52,708 nt of DNA from the NCBI GenBank assembly GCA_030065875.1, contig JASJCR010000036.1, positions 1-52,708 on the forward strand, written 5' to 3'. The stretch is from Ardenticatenaceae bacterium. GTDB lineage: Bacteria; Chloroflexota; Anaerolineae; Promineifilales; Promineifilaceae. This document shows positions 1 to 8,837 of the stretch, in pieces. Position numbers and translations under genes: made by a program. Position 1 is the first letter of the stretch. Each line of letters starts with the position of its first letter. The notes under the pieces were generated by a model. It did no database searches. It worked only from the letters and a program-made list of their open reading frames with translations, and was not told where the DNA came from.

Positions 1-40
1 TTTTTTTAAACCAATTAATCTGCAAAAATAAATCAAAATT

Positions 41-1099
41 ATGGCAAAGCAACCGATCATTGGATTTCATCAGGACGAATTGGGGGATTGGACGGCCAAT
101 TTGGCGTGTGGGCACACGCAGCATGTCCGCCACAATCCACCCTGGGAATCCCGGCCGTGGGTAGAAACCGCCTCAGGGCGGGATCAACATTTGGGGTATC
201 AGCTGGAGTGCAAGAAGTGTGAAGAGCCGGAAGGGATGGAAGAGGTGGAAACCCCACATTTATTTAAGCCTCATCCTCTGTCGCCAGCGGTCAAAGAGAG
301 GGCCACGGCCAACCTGGCGGCGGCCGAATGGGCCTTTCAGAGTGACCCATCACTTGAAAACACCGTCTGGTTGGGCAGGCGTTTAGCCTATTTGTTTAAG
401 CTGCCGGAAGCGATCGAGGTCTATTCCAGGGGCATTGAAAGATTTCCAGATGCTCACGAGCTTTATCGGCATCGGGGTCACCGCTATATTTCAATGCGCC
501 GCTTTACCGAGGCGATTGCCGATCTGGAGCGGGCGGCCGCCCTGGCGGAAGGACGGCCGGTCACCATTGAAGCGGACGGCATCCCCAATCGATTAAATCG
601 GCCGACGTCAAACAGCCATTTCAACATCTGGTACCATCTGGGTTTGGCTTATTATTTGACCGGTCGCTATGATGAGGCGGCCATCGCTTACGAGACGTGT
701 CAGGTTTACTCCGACAACCCCGATTCGTGGTGCGCAACGGCCGACTGGTATTTTATGACCCTGCAGAGGTTGGGTCGCGTTGCGGACGCTTCACGCCTGC
801 TGGAAACCATCGATGTAGATATGGAAATCATCGAGAGTGACGCCTATCATCGGCGGCTGTTGATGTATAAGGGGGTATTTCAGCCTGAGGACCTGTTGAA
901 GGTTGAGGTGGATCATGAAGATGAAGAACGGCTGCTTGACCTGGTCACGCAAGGGTATGGGGTTGGCAACTGGCTGCTGAGTCAGGGTCAAAAAAGCCGG
1001 GCGGAAGCGATTTTTCAAAAAATCTTAAACACCGATTACTGGTCCGCTTTTGGCTACATCGCGGCCGAGGTGGATTTGCTGAGCGGTCGACTTAGTTGA
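41..1099 (+). CDS. DUF3565 - TPR repeat fusion protein
   Basis: 352 residues. Residues 1-65 match the small DUF3565 family: a GFHQDE start, then CGHTQHVRH, PPWESRPWV, and a closing CKKCE. The Cys/His pattern suggests a metal site (inference). DUF3565 proteins are usually stand-alone and about 60-70 residues long. Here a helical tetratricopeptide-type region follows from about residue 85, with repeats around 105-140, 140-170, 195-225 and 230-255 (for example YHLGLAYYLTGRYDEAAIAY). No signal peptide or membrane segment is seen, so it is probably cytoplasmic. No good Shine-Dalgarno precedes the ATG. The APH-fold gene follows after 12 bp, so the two are probably cotranscribed. The biochemical role is unknown. 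Confidence 0.85.
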   Translation: MAKQPIIGFHQDELGDWTANLACGHTQHVRHNPPWESRPWVETASGRDQHLGYQLECKKCEEPEGMEEVETPHLFKPHPLSPAVKERATANLAAAEWAFQSDPSLENTVWLGRRLAYLFKLPEAIEVYSRGIERFPDAHELYRHRGHRYISMRRFTEAIADLERAAALAEGRPVTIEADGIPNRLNRPTSNSHFNIWYHLGLAYYLTGRYDEAAIAYETCQVYSDNPDSWCATADWYFMTLQRLGRVADASRLLETIDVDMEIIESDAYHRRLLMYKGVFQPEDLLKVEVDHEDEERLLDLVTQGYGVGNWLLSQGQKSRAEAIFQKILNTDYWSAFGYIAAEVDLLSGRLS

Positions 1100-1111
1100 C
1101 ATAAACAAGTT

Positions 1112-2101
1112 GTGAAGGGAAAAGATCGACACTACGCCCACCTTATGCGGGTAGGCCAGCAAGCTGTTGCCGACCGGGGGATACCGGGAGCAAGTTTGAC
1201 ATTTGTTGCCGACACGGAAAACATCATTTTTCACGTGGAGGCAGCCCGATCAGCTTACGCGCTGCGAATTTATCCCGATCAAGGCCGGCCCGACGCTGAA
1301 ATTGAAGGAGAGCTGTGCTGGCTCGATGATCTCCATCAGCAAACAGATTTGATCGTACCGCATCCCTTTTCCTGGCCCAATGATCGAAGGGTATGGATCG
1401 CCACCGATCAAAGCACCGGTACCAAGTATCAGATGGTGTTATTTTCGTGGCTTGAGGGAGAAATTGTGGGAACGAGCGCCACGCCACAAATCGCTCGCCA
1501 ACTGGGCGAGGCGATGGCCCAACTGCACAATCACGCCCAACATTTTTCTCTTCCGGCCGGAATGTTCCGGGAAACAGATGACTGGCGGCCGATGGGCACG
1601 CTGGCGGGTCCCCTCAACCAGGAGCAGATTGGCAGACTTAGGCGTTATTTAGCGGCTGATGATTGGGCGATTTGTGAAGAAGCAGCCGGGCAGGTGGCCC
1701 GCACGATCGCCAACATGAACGTGGGAGAAGCGTATGGGCTGGTTCATGCCGACCTGCATTTTGGAAACTGTCTGTGGCACGAAGGGCATCTCAAAGTGAT
1801 CGACTTTGATGATTGTCAATTCGCCCCGTTCGCGTACGATTTGGGCATCACCCAAACCTATCTGGAGACGCTGCCCGACTACAAAGTCACCAGGGGGGCC
1901 TTTATTGAAGGATACAGGGACCACCGGCCGTGGCCGGCGCATCATGAGGCCGAAATAGAGGCGTTTGTCGTGGAGCGCTGCATTCGCCTGCTGCGCTGGG
2001 TAGCTATCTGGCCCACCGTGGATCACTTCCCGTTTGGACGAGCTACGCTGGAGGGATCGGTGCGTCGCTGCCGCCAATATTTAAACAAATCGTTTTTTTA
2101 A
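1112..2101 (+). CDS. APH-fold phosphotransferase (aminoglycoside phosphotransferase/homoserine kinase-like)
   Basis: 329 residues. The C-terminal half carries the kinase signature of the APH/choline kinase fold: GLVHADLHFGNCLW (catalytic Asp and Asn of HxDxxxxN, about residue 215) followed by KVIDFDDCQFAPFAYDLG (metal-binding DFD). The N-terminal lobe is consistent with nucleotide binding. The substrate cannot be named from sequence; Ser/Thr protein kinase-like (SrkA type), homoserine and small-molecule kinases all look like this. The start is a GTG 12 bp after the preceding stop; an in-frame ATG at 1145 is an alternative that loses only 11 residues. Likely cotranscribed with the DUF3565-TPR gene. 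Confidence 0.85.
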   Translation: MKGKDRHYAHLMRVGQQAVADRGIPGASLTFVADTENIIFHVEAARSAYALRIYPDQGRPDAEIEGELCWLDDLHQQTDLIVPHPFSWPNDRRVWIATDQSTGTKYQMVLFSWLEGEIVGTSATPQIARQLGEAMAQLHNHAQHFSLPAGMFRETDDWRPMGTLAGPLNQEQIGRLRRYLAADDWAICEEAAGQVARTIANMNVGEAYGLVHADLHFGNCLWHEGHLKVIDFDDCQFAPFAYDLGITQTYLETLPDYKVTRGAFIEGYRDHRPWPAHHEAEIEAFVVERCIRLLRWVAIWPTVDHFPFGRATLEGSVRRCRQYLNKSFF

Positions 2102-2679
2102 CCACAAAAATACAAAAAGCATAATTTATCACTCAGAGTCTGGATCTGAGCGCATCACCATTGATTTTTGATACAGGATGACACGAATTAAAAGGATTTA
2201 AGTATAGTACTCTGTAACAGATCTATTTTTTACTTGTTATTTCTAGTAATTCTCTGAGGCAGCCGATGAATTTTTACTTTTGACAAACAAACACCCATAG
2301 TGAAACGTCATTCCCGCGAAAGCGGGAATCCACTGGATGGCCACCGATGGATCCCCGCCTGCGCGGGGATGACGAGTCTGTGTTGAAAGTCGGTTCATAT
2401 CCACATTTATTGTAAATCTTCGATATTCATCGGCAAAAGTATTTAAGAAAGCTTAAGTTACAGAGTAATAGGGGGAAATTCGTGGAATTCGTGAAATCTT
2501 GTTGAAGATTTTGCAATTTTTAATCAGTTAGGCAAGTTTAAAATTGTTTTCTGAAAAAAGATGTCCGCAGACCCCGTAGGGGTGAACCATATGTTCGCAG
2601 ATTTGCGCAGATTAGAAGAGAAAATTCCGGGCTTAACCGTGCCATCCGCGGAATCTGCAGATTTTTTCCCTTCAGACTT
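2102..2679. repeat. 578-bp gene-free stretch built of degenerate intergenic repeats (families G and H)
   Basis: No credible gene. It holds a REP-like palindrome around 2308-2378 (CATTCCCGCGAAAGCGGGAA, then a second arm ending CGCGGGGATGACG), embedded in flanks that recur near 15.95 kb. Around 2545-2670 there are CGCAGATT-type words (TTCGCAGATTTGCGCAGATT, then AATCTGCAGATTTTTT), the same family as the clean inverted repeat at 40417-40481. Further degenerate words (ACAGGATGACACGAATTAAA, ATTCGTGGAATTCGTGAAA) lie between. The stretch separates convergent genes. Evidence is direct reading; no function is claimed. Confidence 0.7.
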
Positions 2680-2994
2680 CTAATTTTCGAAGATTGAGCT
2701 ATTCAAGGCGATGCGGAAGGGAAACAGGGTAGCTTCCATGACCCCCTGGCGGACGGCCGGATCGCTGTCGACAATCACCTGGGCCGCGTCATCGGATGGC
2801 GCCTGAAGGACAACAATGCCAAAGCTCGACTCGTCGGTGTTGAGGGTGCGGCCGGCCATGATCACCGTTCCTTCAGCGGTTAATTCCTTAAGGTAGGCGA
2901 AATGTTCGCCGACGATGCGGCTTTCCTCTTCCGTGCCGCCGTCGATTAACATTTCAGCCCTGGTCGGTTGAATGCGATAGAGATACTGGTTCAT
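2680..2994 (-). CDS. YciI-like (YCII-related) protein
   Basis: 104 residues, a typical length for the YCII/dimeric alpha-beta barrel family. Visible family features are the N-terminal beta strand QYLYRIQPTRAEM, the helix VGEHFAYLKELTAEGTVIMAGRT and the C-terminal VIVDSDPAVRQGVMEATLFPFRIAL. YciI-like proteins are small ferredoxin-like dimers. Some have been proposed as dehydrochlorinase or muconolactone-type enzymes, but most are uncharacterised. It ends against the repeat-filled gap and starts 5 bp downstream of the DUF971 stop, so the two are probably cotranscribed. Confidence 0.8.
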   Translation of the reverse strand: MNQYLYRIQPTRAEMLIDGGTEEESRIVGEHFAYLKELTAEGTVIMAGRTLNTDESSFGIVVLQAPSDDAAQVIVDSDPAVRQGVMEATLFPFRIALNSSIFEN

Positions 2995-2999
2995 CGGCG

Positions 3000-3344
3000 T
3001 TATTCTTTACCTTCAGGGCAGTTATCCGGATCAGCCTGACGCAAAAACTGCCAGGTGTAAATGCCGGTACCGTGGCCGTCTGACCACGACAGCTGCAGGG
3101 CGTAGCTGCCCATCGCCTGAACGTTTAACAGGGTCAAATCGGTTTCCGGCGCATCGCGGACGGTGCACGGGTTGGCGGGCTGACCCATGTTGGCATGCCC
3201 GCCCTTGCACATCACACAGGGACAAACCGCCCGCAAGCCGTCAAACGGCAGATGGCTGGTGTGATCGTCCGCCCAGCTGATGATTAACTGTCGTTTTTGC
3301 CGGTCTGCGGTGATTTTTGTGGGTTTGAAAGTTGAAGCAGTCAT
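3000..3344 (-). CDS. DUF971 domain protein
   Basis: 114 residues. Matches DUF971, the fold also found at the N-terminus of gamma-butyrobetaine hydroxylase: KITADRQKRQLIISWADDHTS, LPFDGLRAVCPCVMCKG, and the C-terminal YALQLSWSDGHGTGIYTWQFLR. The CPCxxC residues with a downstream Cys probably bind zinc. Stand-alone DUF971 proteins often lie near iron-sulfur scaffold or Mrp/ApbC genes, but none is present here. Upstream it is separated from valS by a family E repeat. Molecular role unknown. Confidence 0.85.
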   Translation of the reverse strand: MTASTFKPTKITADRQKRQLIISWADDHTSHLPFDGLRAVCPCVMCKGGHANMGQPANPCTVRDAPETDLTLLNVQAMGSYALQLSWSDGHGTGIYTWQFLRQADPDNCPEGKE

Positions 3345-3349
3345 AGATA

Positions 3350-3512
3350 GGTTTCTAGGGTGCTAGGTTATTGGTTATTGGTTTATTTGCGTATTAGTAT
3401 AATCGTTTAATGGTGTATAGATTCACCAATATACCAATAAACTAATATACCCGTTCACTCAATAACCAATACCCAACACCCAACACCCATCACCCAATAC
3501 CCATCACCCCAT
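3350..3512. repeat. Family E repeat (GGTGATGGGTRTT-type words) with inverted arms
   Basis: The left arm around 3362-3396 reads TAGGTTATTGGTTATTGGTT and onward. The right arm, 3424-3512, carries its reverse complement (CCAATAAACTAATATACCC, CAATAACCAATACCC) and then a run of ACCCAACACCCATCACCC words. The element fills the valS-DUF971 gap and runs into valS: the last two valS codons (Met-Gly) and its TGA stop lie in the GGGGTGATGGGT word. Confidence 0.85.
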
Positions 3513-6185
3513 ACTCTCCAGCCGTTCCGCCAATTCATTTTCAGCCGCTTGGAGACGGGTCAATTTATCCCGTTCTTTGGCCACAACCGGAGCCGGGGCT
3601 TTTTCGGCAAACGGGCCGTTGAGCAAATTCCGGACCCGATTAATTTGCTGGCGGGTTTCATCCAGCTCTTTTTGCAGCCGTTTCTGCTCCTGTTCCAGGT
3701 CGACCATACCGGCCAGCGGCAGATAACAGGTGATGTCACCCATCGAAAGGGTAACGCAGTTTTCCGGTGCAGCAGCGTTGTCGCTGATTTCCAATTTTTC
3801 CTCATCGAGACCGGCCAGAAAGGCCAGGGACGCCTGAAGGGTCCGGAAAGCGGCCGCTTTGGGTCCGGTAATTAAGGCCGCAATTTTCCGACCGGGAGTC
3901 ACTTTGGCTTCCGCGCGGGCGTTGCGAATCGCGCGTACCAGGTCGCGAAACAGCTCATAATCGGCCGCGGCCGGTAAATCCAGACCGGCCGGTGTTGGCC
4001 AATCCGCAACGATCAACGCTTCCGGCCATCCTTCAGCCGGTTCGATGGCCAGGTCAGCACTTTGGAATGCCTGCTTAACCTGCTGCCACGTCTCCTCGGT
4101 CACAAACGGGATATACGGGTGGAGCAGGCGCAGCGCCTGATCGAGCACCTGCCGCAGCACCGCCAGCGTGGTCCACGCCCGGCTGCCGCCTTCTTTGAGC
4201 TGAACTTTGGCGGTTTCCACATACCAATCCGCAAAATCACCCCACAGGAAGTCGTTGATTTGCCGGCCGGCCTCCCCAAAGAGGTAACCGTCAAACAGCC
4301 GGTTAACCGACTCGATAGTTTCCTGCAGGCGAGACAGAATCCACTGGTCAGCAATCGTATATTGCGGCGTTTGTGGTTTGTCGGCCGCCGTGGCCCGATC
4401 GAGATTGCGAGTGATAAAGCGGGCCATGTTCCAAATTTTATTGGCAAAGTTGCGGTTGCTTTCCACTTTGGCCAGCGACAGGTTAAGGTCATTGCCTGGC
4501 GTGCCGCTGGTCAGCAGGGTGAAGCGGAGGGCGTCGGTGCCGTACTTGGCCACAACGTCAAGCGGATCAACCACGTTGCCCAAGGTTTTGGACATTTTCC
4601 GGCCGTTTTCATCGCGGACCAGCCCGTGCAGATAGATCGTATGGAACGGGATATCGTTGGTGAACAGCAGGCTGGTCATCACCATACGCGCCACCCAGAA
4701 AAAGAGGATGTCGTAGCCGGTTTCCAGCACGTCAGTCGGAAAAAAGCGCTCCAGATCAGGGGTTTTTTCCGGCCAGCCCAAGGTCGAAAACGGCCACAGG
4801 CCGCTGGAGAACCACGTGTCCAGCACGTCGGGGTCCTGCTCGAGTTTCACGTCATCGCCATACTGCTTGCGGGCTATATCGTATGCTTCGGCTTCAGATT
4901 TGGCCACGATAAATTGACCCTCATCCCCGTTGACGTAGTAAACAGGAATGCGATGACCCCACCACAGCTGGCGGCTGATGCACCACGGCCGGATTTTGGT
5001 CAGCCAATTTTCCCAAACCTTGCCAAAACGCTCCGGAACGATTTTGACCCGGCCATTGCGCACCGCTTCCAGCGCCATTTTGGCCATTGGCTCCGCATCG
5101 ACAAACCACTGTTTAGAGATCAATGGCTCGACAATCTCACCACCGCGCTGACTGCGGGGCACGTTGAGGGTGTAATCTTCCTCTTTGATGGTCAGCCCGG
5201 CCGCTTTCATATCTTGCCACATCTGTTGGCGGCAATCTTCGCGCGTCAGCCCGGCGTAGGGGCCTGCATTGCCGTTCATCGTGGCGTCTTTGTTCATGAT
5301 GTTGACAATGGCCAGGTCGTGCCTCTGACCGATTTCAAAGTCGTTGAGATCATGACCGGGGGTGATTTTGAGTGCGCCGGTGCCAAACGACATATCCACG
5401 TATTCATCAGCAATTACCGGAATTTCCCGGTTGAGTATCGGCACCAGCGCCGTGCGGCCGATAAATTCCTGGAAGCGCTCGTCATCCGGGTGAACCGCCA
5501 CGGCCGTATCCCCCAAAATCGTTTCCGGTCGGGTGGTGGCCACCGGCAAAAATCCACCGCCCTGCAGCGGATAATTAAAGTGATAGAGAAAGCCCGATTC
5601 TTCACTGTATTCCACCTCGAGATCGGAAACGGCCGTTTGCAGCCCGGGTGACCAGTTAACCAGCCGTTCGCCACGATAGATCAGCCCCATGCGATAGAGG
5701 CGGGTGAATGCCTCGAGCACCGCGGCCGAGAGGCCGTCATCCAGGGTGAAGCGCTCGCGTTCCCAATCGCAGGAGGCCCCGAGACCGCGCAGCTGTTTGA
5801 TAATGTGACCGCCATAGCGATCTTTCCATTCCCAGGTGGCGTCGAGAAACTCTTCCCGGCCGATTTCCTCCCGCGACGTGCCGTTGCGGATCAGCATTTT
5901 TTCCACCTGAAGCTGGGTCGCGATACCGGCGTGATCGGTTCCGGGCACCCACAGAGCGGCCTTGCCCTGCATGCGCGCATGGCGAATCATCAAATCTTCC
6001 AGGGCGACAAACATGGCGTGCCCCATGTGCAATTCGCCAGTCACGTTGGGTGGCGGAATCGAAATCACAAACGGCTTGGCGTCGGCCGGTCGGCATTCCG
6101 GTTTAAACCAGCCATTTTTCTCCCACCATAAATACAGCCGCTGCTCCGTAGTCGAAAAATCGTATGCTTTGTCCATCTCATACAT
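3504..6185 (-). CDS. valS: Valyl-tRNA synthetase
   Basis: 893 residues, full length for bacterial ValRS. Class I signatures are present: HMGH (residues 53-56, inside PPPNVTGELHMGHAM) and KMSKT around residue 535 (GRKMSKTLGNVVDPLDV). The editing domain lies between (TTRPETILGDTAVAVHPDDER). The C-terminal 70 residues form the tRNA-binding coiled coil (DLEQEQKRLQKELDETRQQ). It charges tRNA-Val in the cytoplasm. Upstream on the same strand is a T-box leader with a GTC specifier, so transcription should respond to uncharged tRNA-Val. A family A repeat sits directly before the ATG and contributes the only AGGA-like ribosome-binding sequence. A second ATG three codons in is possible. The stop lies in a family E repeat. 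Confidence 0.97.
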   Translation of the reverse strand: MYEMDKAYDFSTTEQRLYLWWEKNGWFKPECRPADAKPFVISIPPPNVTGELHMGHAMFVALEDLMIRHARMQGKAALWVPGTDHAGIATQLQVEKMLIRNGTSREEIGREEFLDATWEWKDRYGGHIIKQLRGLGASCDWERERFTLDDGLSAAVLEAFTRLYRMGLIYRGERLVNWSPGLQTAVSDLEVEYSEESGFLYHFNYPLQGGGFLPVATTRPETILGDTAVAVHPDDERFQEFIGRTALVPILNREIPVIADEYVDMSFGTGALKITPGHDLNDFEIGQRHDLAIVNIMNKDATMNGNAGPYAGLTREDCRQQMWQDMKAAGLTIKEEDYTLNVPRSQRGGEIVEPLISKQWFVDAEPMAKMALEAVRNGRVKIVPERFGKVWENWLTKIRPWCISRQLWWGHRIPVYYVNGDEGQFIVAKSEAEAYDIARKQYGDDVKLEQDPDVLDTWFSSGLWPFSTLGWPEKTPDLERFFPTDVLETGYDILFFWVARMVMTSLLFTNDIPFHTIYLHGLVRDENGRKMSKTLGNVVDPLDVVAKYGTDALRFTLLTSGTPGNDLNLSLAKVESNRNFANKIWNMARFITRNLDRATAADKPQTPQYTIADQWILSRLQETIESVNRLFDGYLFGEAGRQINDFLWGDFADWYVETAKVQLKEGGSRAWTTLAVLRQVLDQALRLLHPYIPFVTEETWQQVKQAFQSADLAIEPAEGWPEALIVADWPTPAGLDLPAAADYELFRDLVRAIRNARAEAKVTPGRKIAALITGPKAAAFRTLQASLAFLAGLDEEKLEISDNAAAPENCVTLSMGDITCYLPLAGMVDLEQEQKRLQKELDETRQQINRVRNLLNGPFAEKAPAPVVAKERDKLTRLQAAENELAERLESMG

Positions 6186-6186
6186 A

Positions 6187-6216
6187 GTCCTAAGTCCTCA
6201 GTGCTGAGTTAAAAGT
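6187..6216. repeat. Family A repeat fragment at the valS start
   Basis: AGTCCTAAGTCCTCAGTGCTG followed by AGTTAAAAGT, one base before the valS ATG. On the coding strand it reads GAGGACTTAGGACT then ATG, so the repeat supplies a weak Shine-Dalgarno-like AGGA. The composite word (CTGAGTTAAAAGT next to GTCCTNAGT) is the same as in the copies at 39.06, 39.69 and 48.5 kb. Confidence 0.75.
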
Positions 6217-6248
6217 TTTAGCCCCCTCCCTTGCGGGTTCAGGGATAG

Positions 6249-6296
6249 TAAAAAATAAAAAAGCTCTTGCGCCTTGATTTAAGGACGCAAGAGCTT
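6249..6296 (-). terminator. Attenuator terminator of the valS T-box
   Basis: On the minus strand the arms AAGCTCTTGCG and CGCAAGAGCTT enclose TCCTTAAATCAAGG and are followed by TTTTTATTTTTT. It lies between the T-box sequence and the valS start. Confidence 0.9.
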
Positions 6297-6525
6297 CAAA
6301 AATTCTCTTTCGCGGTACCACCTTAATTCCAGAGCAAAAATTGCTCTGACACTCGGCCGCTGTAACGGGCGAACCCGGTTTCTCCTACTAAAAGTTTCAG
6401 AAAAACAGCTCCTGGGTGACGTTCGGTGATGAGTTCACACCGGGCTTTCAGCCGCTGGCCCGGATTCTCTGGGTGTTGGCAAACACCTACTCTTCCCATT
6501 CAAAGCCGTTAACTTATCGCCCTGG
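6249..6525 (-). promoter_or_regulatory. T-box riboswitch (valine type) upstream of valS
   Basis: Read on the minus strand, this leader carries the canonical T-box AAGGTGGTACCGCG (6324-6311), which pairs with the acceptor end of uncharged tRNA. Stem I begins near 6520, with the AGAGAATCCGGG region. The putative specifier loop reads GAAC-GTC-ACCC, giving GTC (Val) at 6420-6418, which matches the downstream valS. An intrinsic terminator follows the T-box (6296-6249), giving transcription-attenuation logic: uncharged tRNA-Val favours the antiterminator. The specifier assignment is by eye and was not folded computationally. Confidence 0.9.
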
Positions 6526-6562
6526 CAGTATAGCAAGGGAGGGAGGGAGATGCAATAAGAAA

Positions 6563-6652
6563 GAGAGAAGAGACGAGAGAATGGAGACCAGAGACAAGAG
6601 AGAATTCCAGCAAACTCTGGTCTCTGGTCTCCGGTCTCTGGTCTCTGGTCTT
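6563..6652. repeat. Family B repeat (AGACCAGAG words), inverted arms
   Basis: The left arm, 6563-6603, is AGAGAAGAGACGAGAGAATG, then GAGACCAGAGACAAGAGAG. The right arm, 6615-6652, is the reverse-complement type CTCTGGTCTCTGGTCTCCGG and onward. A hairpin can form between AGACCAGAG and CTCTGGTCT units. It lies between the upstream end of the valS T-box and the stop of the DUF2142-like gene. Confidence 0.85.
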
Positions 6653-6655
6653 TAT

Positions 6656-8023
6656 TCATGTGAGTTGGGGAATAATAAAACCGTACAGGGCCACCAGATC
6701 GAGGGTGATCATCGCCAGGCCAAATGCGGCCGTTAGCGGGGCGCTCCACCGCTCCCACCATTCAGATGGCCCCAGCGACAGCCAGCCCAGAAAACCGACC
6801 GGGATTACCAGGCTGAGCGGAATGAGTGACGCGAAGAGATACCGACCCTGATGCTGCACAAAGGTCAGGTTGTAGGTGACGAGAAGGAGGACATTCAAAC
6901 CGGCCAGAGTCAGCAAAACCAGCAAAACCGGCCTTAGAGCACCCCATTTAAGCCGAAAGCGAGTCGGAAGAAGAAGAGAGCCGATGAGTACAGCGGCCGT
7001 AAACGCCCCCAATAGCTGGTACACTCGCCGGTCCATGACCACCCCCATCCAGCCGAACTGCCCCCAAAAACTGCGAAAAGTGGTTTGGAAGAAGCGCCGG
7101 ATCGTTTCTTGTAAACCGTATCGCGCTACCCATTCATCCGTGGTAGTCTGCCCGACCACGGCCGCGTCGTGGGCGATGGTCCCCAGAGCATCCGGCCACC
7201 CGTAAACCCCCAGATTGCGCAGCCACCAGAGGCTGCCCAGCAGCAGCGCCGGGCCAAAAATGACGAGGCCGCTGCGCCACAGCTGCGGCCAGCGACCCCA
7301 GAAGCGCCACAGGAGGTAAAGACCCACGACCGGGGCCATCAGGTAGGCGGTGACCTTGGTCAAAAACGCCGCCCCCAGCAGGATACCCACCGTCAACGGG
7401 CGCTGCCACCAGCCGGCCGGTTCCAGCTCGAGCTGCTCGCGTCGAATATCAAGCAGCAGCCAAACAAGCATGGTGGCGATGAGCAGTTCACTTAGGGAGT
7501 CGTTGTTCACGCTGGCCTGCATGGCGATGTGCTGCGGCAAGAAAGCGAAAAAGATTGTCGCCAGAATAACGGCCGAGTGAGCGGCGTTTTGATCAGCTGA
7601 GGAGGCTCGGCCGAGGGCATCGAGAACAATCTCGCTGATCAGAGAAAAAGCCAGATAAGCCAGGATGAGGGTCAGCCCCCCTAACATCACCCCCACCTGG
7701 CGCATGACCATTAAATCCCCGTCGGTCAGCAGGAAAACAGGGGTTTGCAGTAAATAATATAGAGGGGGTTGGTAATCTTCGTAGGTAAAAGGCTCGACAG
7801 AGTAGTCTGAATCAAAACCGCTGCTGATAACCTCGTCCTGATACGCCTGATTGTAATCGTCAATTTCCATCACCGGCCACCGTCCATCAGCCAGCTGACG
7901 GACGTAATTGTAGTGGGCCGGTTCGTCAGGGGCTTGCCAATCCGGGGTCAGCTGGGCATATTGAGAAGCGATCCACAAATAGGCCAGTAGGATAAGAATT
8001 ATGGGCCAGCGCTGTTGCAACAT
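6656..8023 (-). CDS. DUF2142-like / GT-C type polytopic membrane protein
   Basis: 455 residues, about 10-12 hydrophobic segments. After the first segment an extracytoplasmic loop contains PDEPAHYNYVRQLADGRWPV (residues about 32-52) and a later YEDYQPPLYY. This is the arrangement of GT-C glycosyltransferases and DUF2142 proteins, where an acidic residue in the first loop binds a lipid-linked sugar or metal. A role in transferring sugars to cell-surface polymers is inference from fold. The ATG at 8023 has no clear Shine-Dalgarno. It lies between two repeats (families B and E) and is downstream of, and co-oriented with, metG and the TIGR02206-like gene. Confidence 0.7.
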   Translation of the reverse strand: MLQQRWPIILILLAYLWIASQYAQLTPDWQAPDEPAHYNYVRQLADGRWPVMEIDDYNQAYQDEVISSGFDSDYSVEPFTYEDYQPPLYYLLQTPVFLLTDGDLMVMRQVGVMLGGLTLILAYLAFSLISEIVLDALGRASSADQNAAHSAVILATIFFAFLPQHIAMQASVNNDSLSELLIATMLVWLLLDIRREQLELEPAGWWQRPLTVGILLGAAFLTKVTAYLMAPVVGLYLLWRFWGRWPQLWRSGLVIFGPALLLGSLWWLRNLGVYGWPDALGTIAHDAAVVGQTTTDEWVARYGLQETIRRFFQTTFRSFWGQFGWMGVVMDRRVYQLLGAFTAAVLIGSLLLPTRFRLKWGALRPVLLVLLTLAGLNVLLLVTYNLTFVQHQGRYLFASLIPLSLVIPVGFLGWLSLGPSEWWERWSAPLTAAFGLAMITLDLVALYGFIIPQLT

Positions 8024-8087
8024 CGGCCAAGGATGATAGCGGAGAGTTGGCTGAAATCCAACTGGTTGACCAAATATTTATGGGTGA

Positions 8088-8146
8088 TGGGTGTTAGGTG
8101 ATGGGTGATGGGTGTTAGGTAATGGGTGTAAGGTGATAGGTATTTA
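8088..8146. repeat. Family E repeat, single orientation
   Basis: About five imperfect copies of GGTGATGGGTGTTAG, the same words as in the repeats near 3.4, 40.3 and 47.07 kb. It fills the gap between two co-oriented membrane-protein genes and includes the TAA stop of the upstream gene (8144-8146). Confidence 0.85.
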
Positions 8147-8833
8147 TGGAGCGAGAAATAAAAACGGCAGGTAAAGCAGCCCAAACAGCATAAACATGAC
8201 TCCGGTGGCGGTGAGAATGTACCACGGCCACTGCCCCAGCCAGTCGAGCAGCGTTTGACGGGGTGGCTTGTGTCTTAAATACATGTAGTTGGCGTTGAGG
8301 GACAGATTGATCACATACAAAATGCCCGCATAGGCGAGCACAACGGCGGCCGTGCGCCAGATGCCGGCTGCTGTAGGAAAAAGCCCGAAGACAACCGTGG
8401 TGTAGAGGATGACAATGATCAGACCGCTGTGGGTGATCCAATATTTGATGAAGGTGAAATGGGGAAACCCTTCGTACAGGTTGGGAGTAAAGATGCCTTG
8501 AATGGTTCCGGCCAAAATGATGTAGTAAAGAGGCTCGTTGATCAGCGGATTTGGCTGCCAGAGCAATACCGGCAGGAACAGGGCCAGAATATTGCAGATG
8601 TCGAGCGGCAAATCGGTTTGAATGGTAAATTCACCGATCCGCATGCGAATGGCGATCCATCCCACAACCGAAGCGCTGACGATGAGGGATAGGAGCCGAA
8701 CCAGCCACAGCTGCTGCACGGCCGACAGGTAAAAAATCGCCCAGATCGGCAGCCCAACCGCCAGCCCGATGGTCAGCCAGAACGGAATGAGGTGTTCACG
8801 GCTGAGAAAGACAAACTGGCGGTTGGTAAACAT
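8144..8833 (-). CDS. TIGR02206/YwaF-like membrane protein
   Basis: 229 residues with six or seven hydrophobic segments. Family landmarks are an early FLSREHLIPF, LPLDICNILA, IQGIFTPNLYEGFPHFTFIKYWITHSGLI, and NYMYLRHKPPRQTLLDWLGQWPWYI near the C-terminus. The family is an uncharacterised integral membrane group. The start codon sits four bases from a family D repeat and has no obvious Shine-Dalgarno, so translation may depend on coupling to metG upstream. The stop codon is provided by the family E repeat downstream. Confidence 0.8.
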   Translation of the reverse strand: MFTNRQFVFLSREHLIPFWLTIGLAVGLPIWAIFYLSAVQQLWLVRLLSLIVSASVVGWIAIRMRIGEFTIQTDLPLDICNILALFLPVLLWQPNPLINEPLYYIILAGTIQGIFTPNLYEGFPHFTFIKYWITHSGLIIVILYTTVVFGLFPTAAGIWRTAAVVLAYAGILYVINLSLNANYMYLRHKPPRQTLLDWLGQWPWYILTATGVMFMLFGLLYLPFLFLAP

Positions 8834-8837
8834 GGTG

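Noticed and set aside
4062..5651. 529-codon plus-strand open frame
   Set aside because: Lies wholly antisense to valS, has no family-like motifs and is rich in His/Arg/Gln as expected for a shadow frame.
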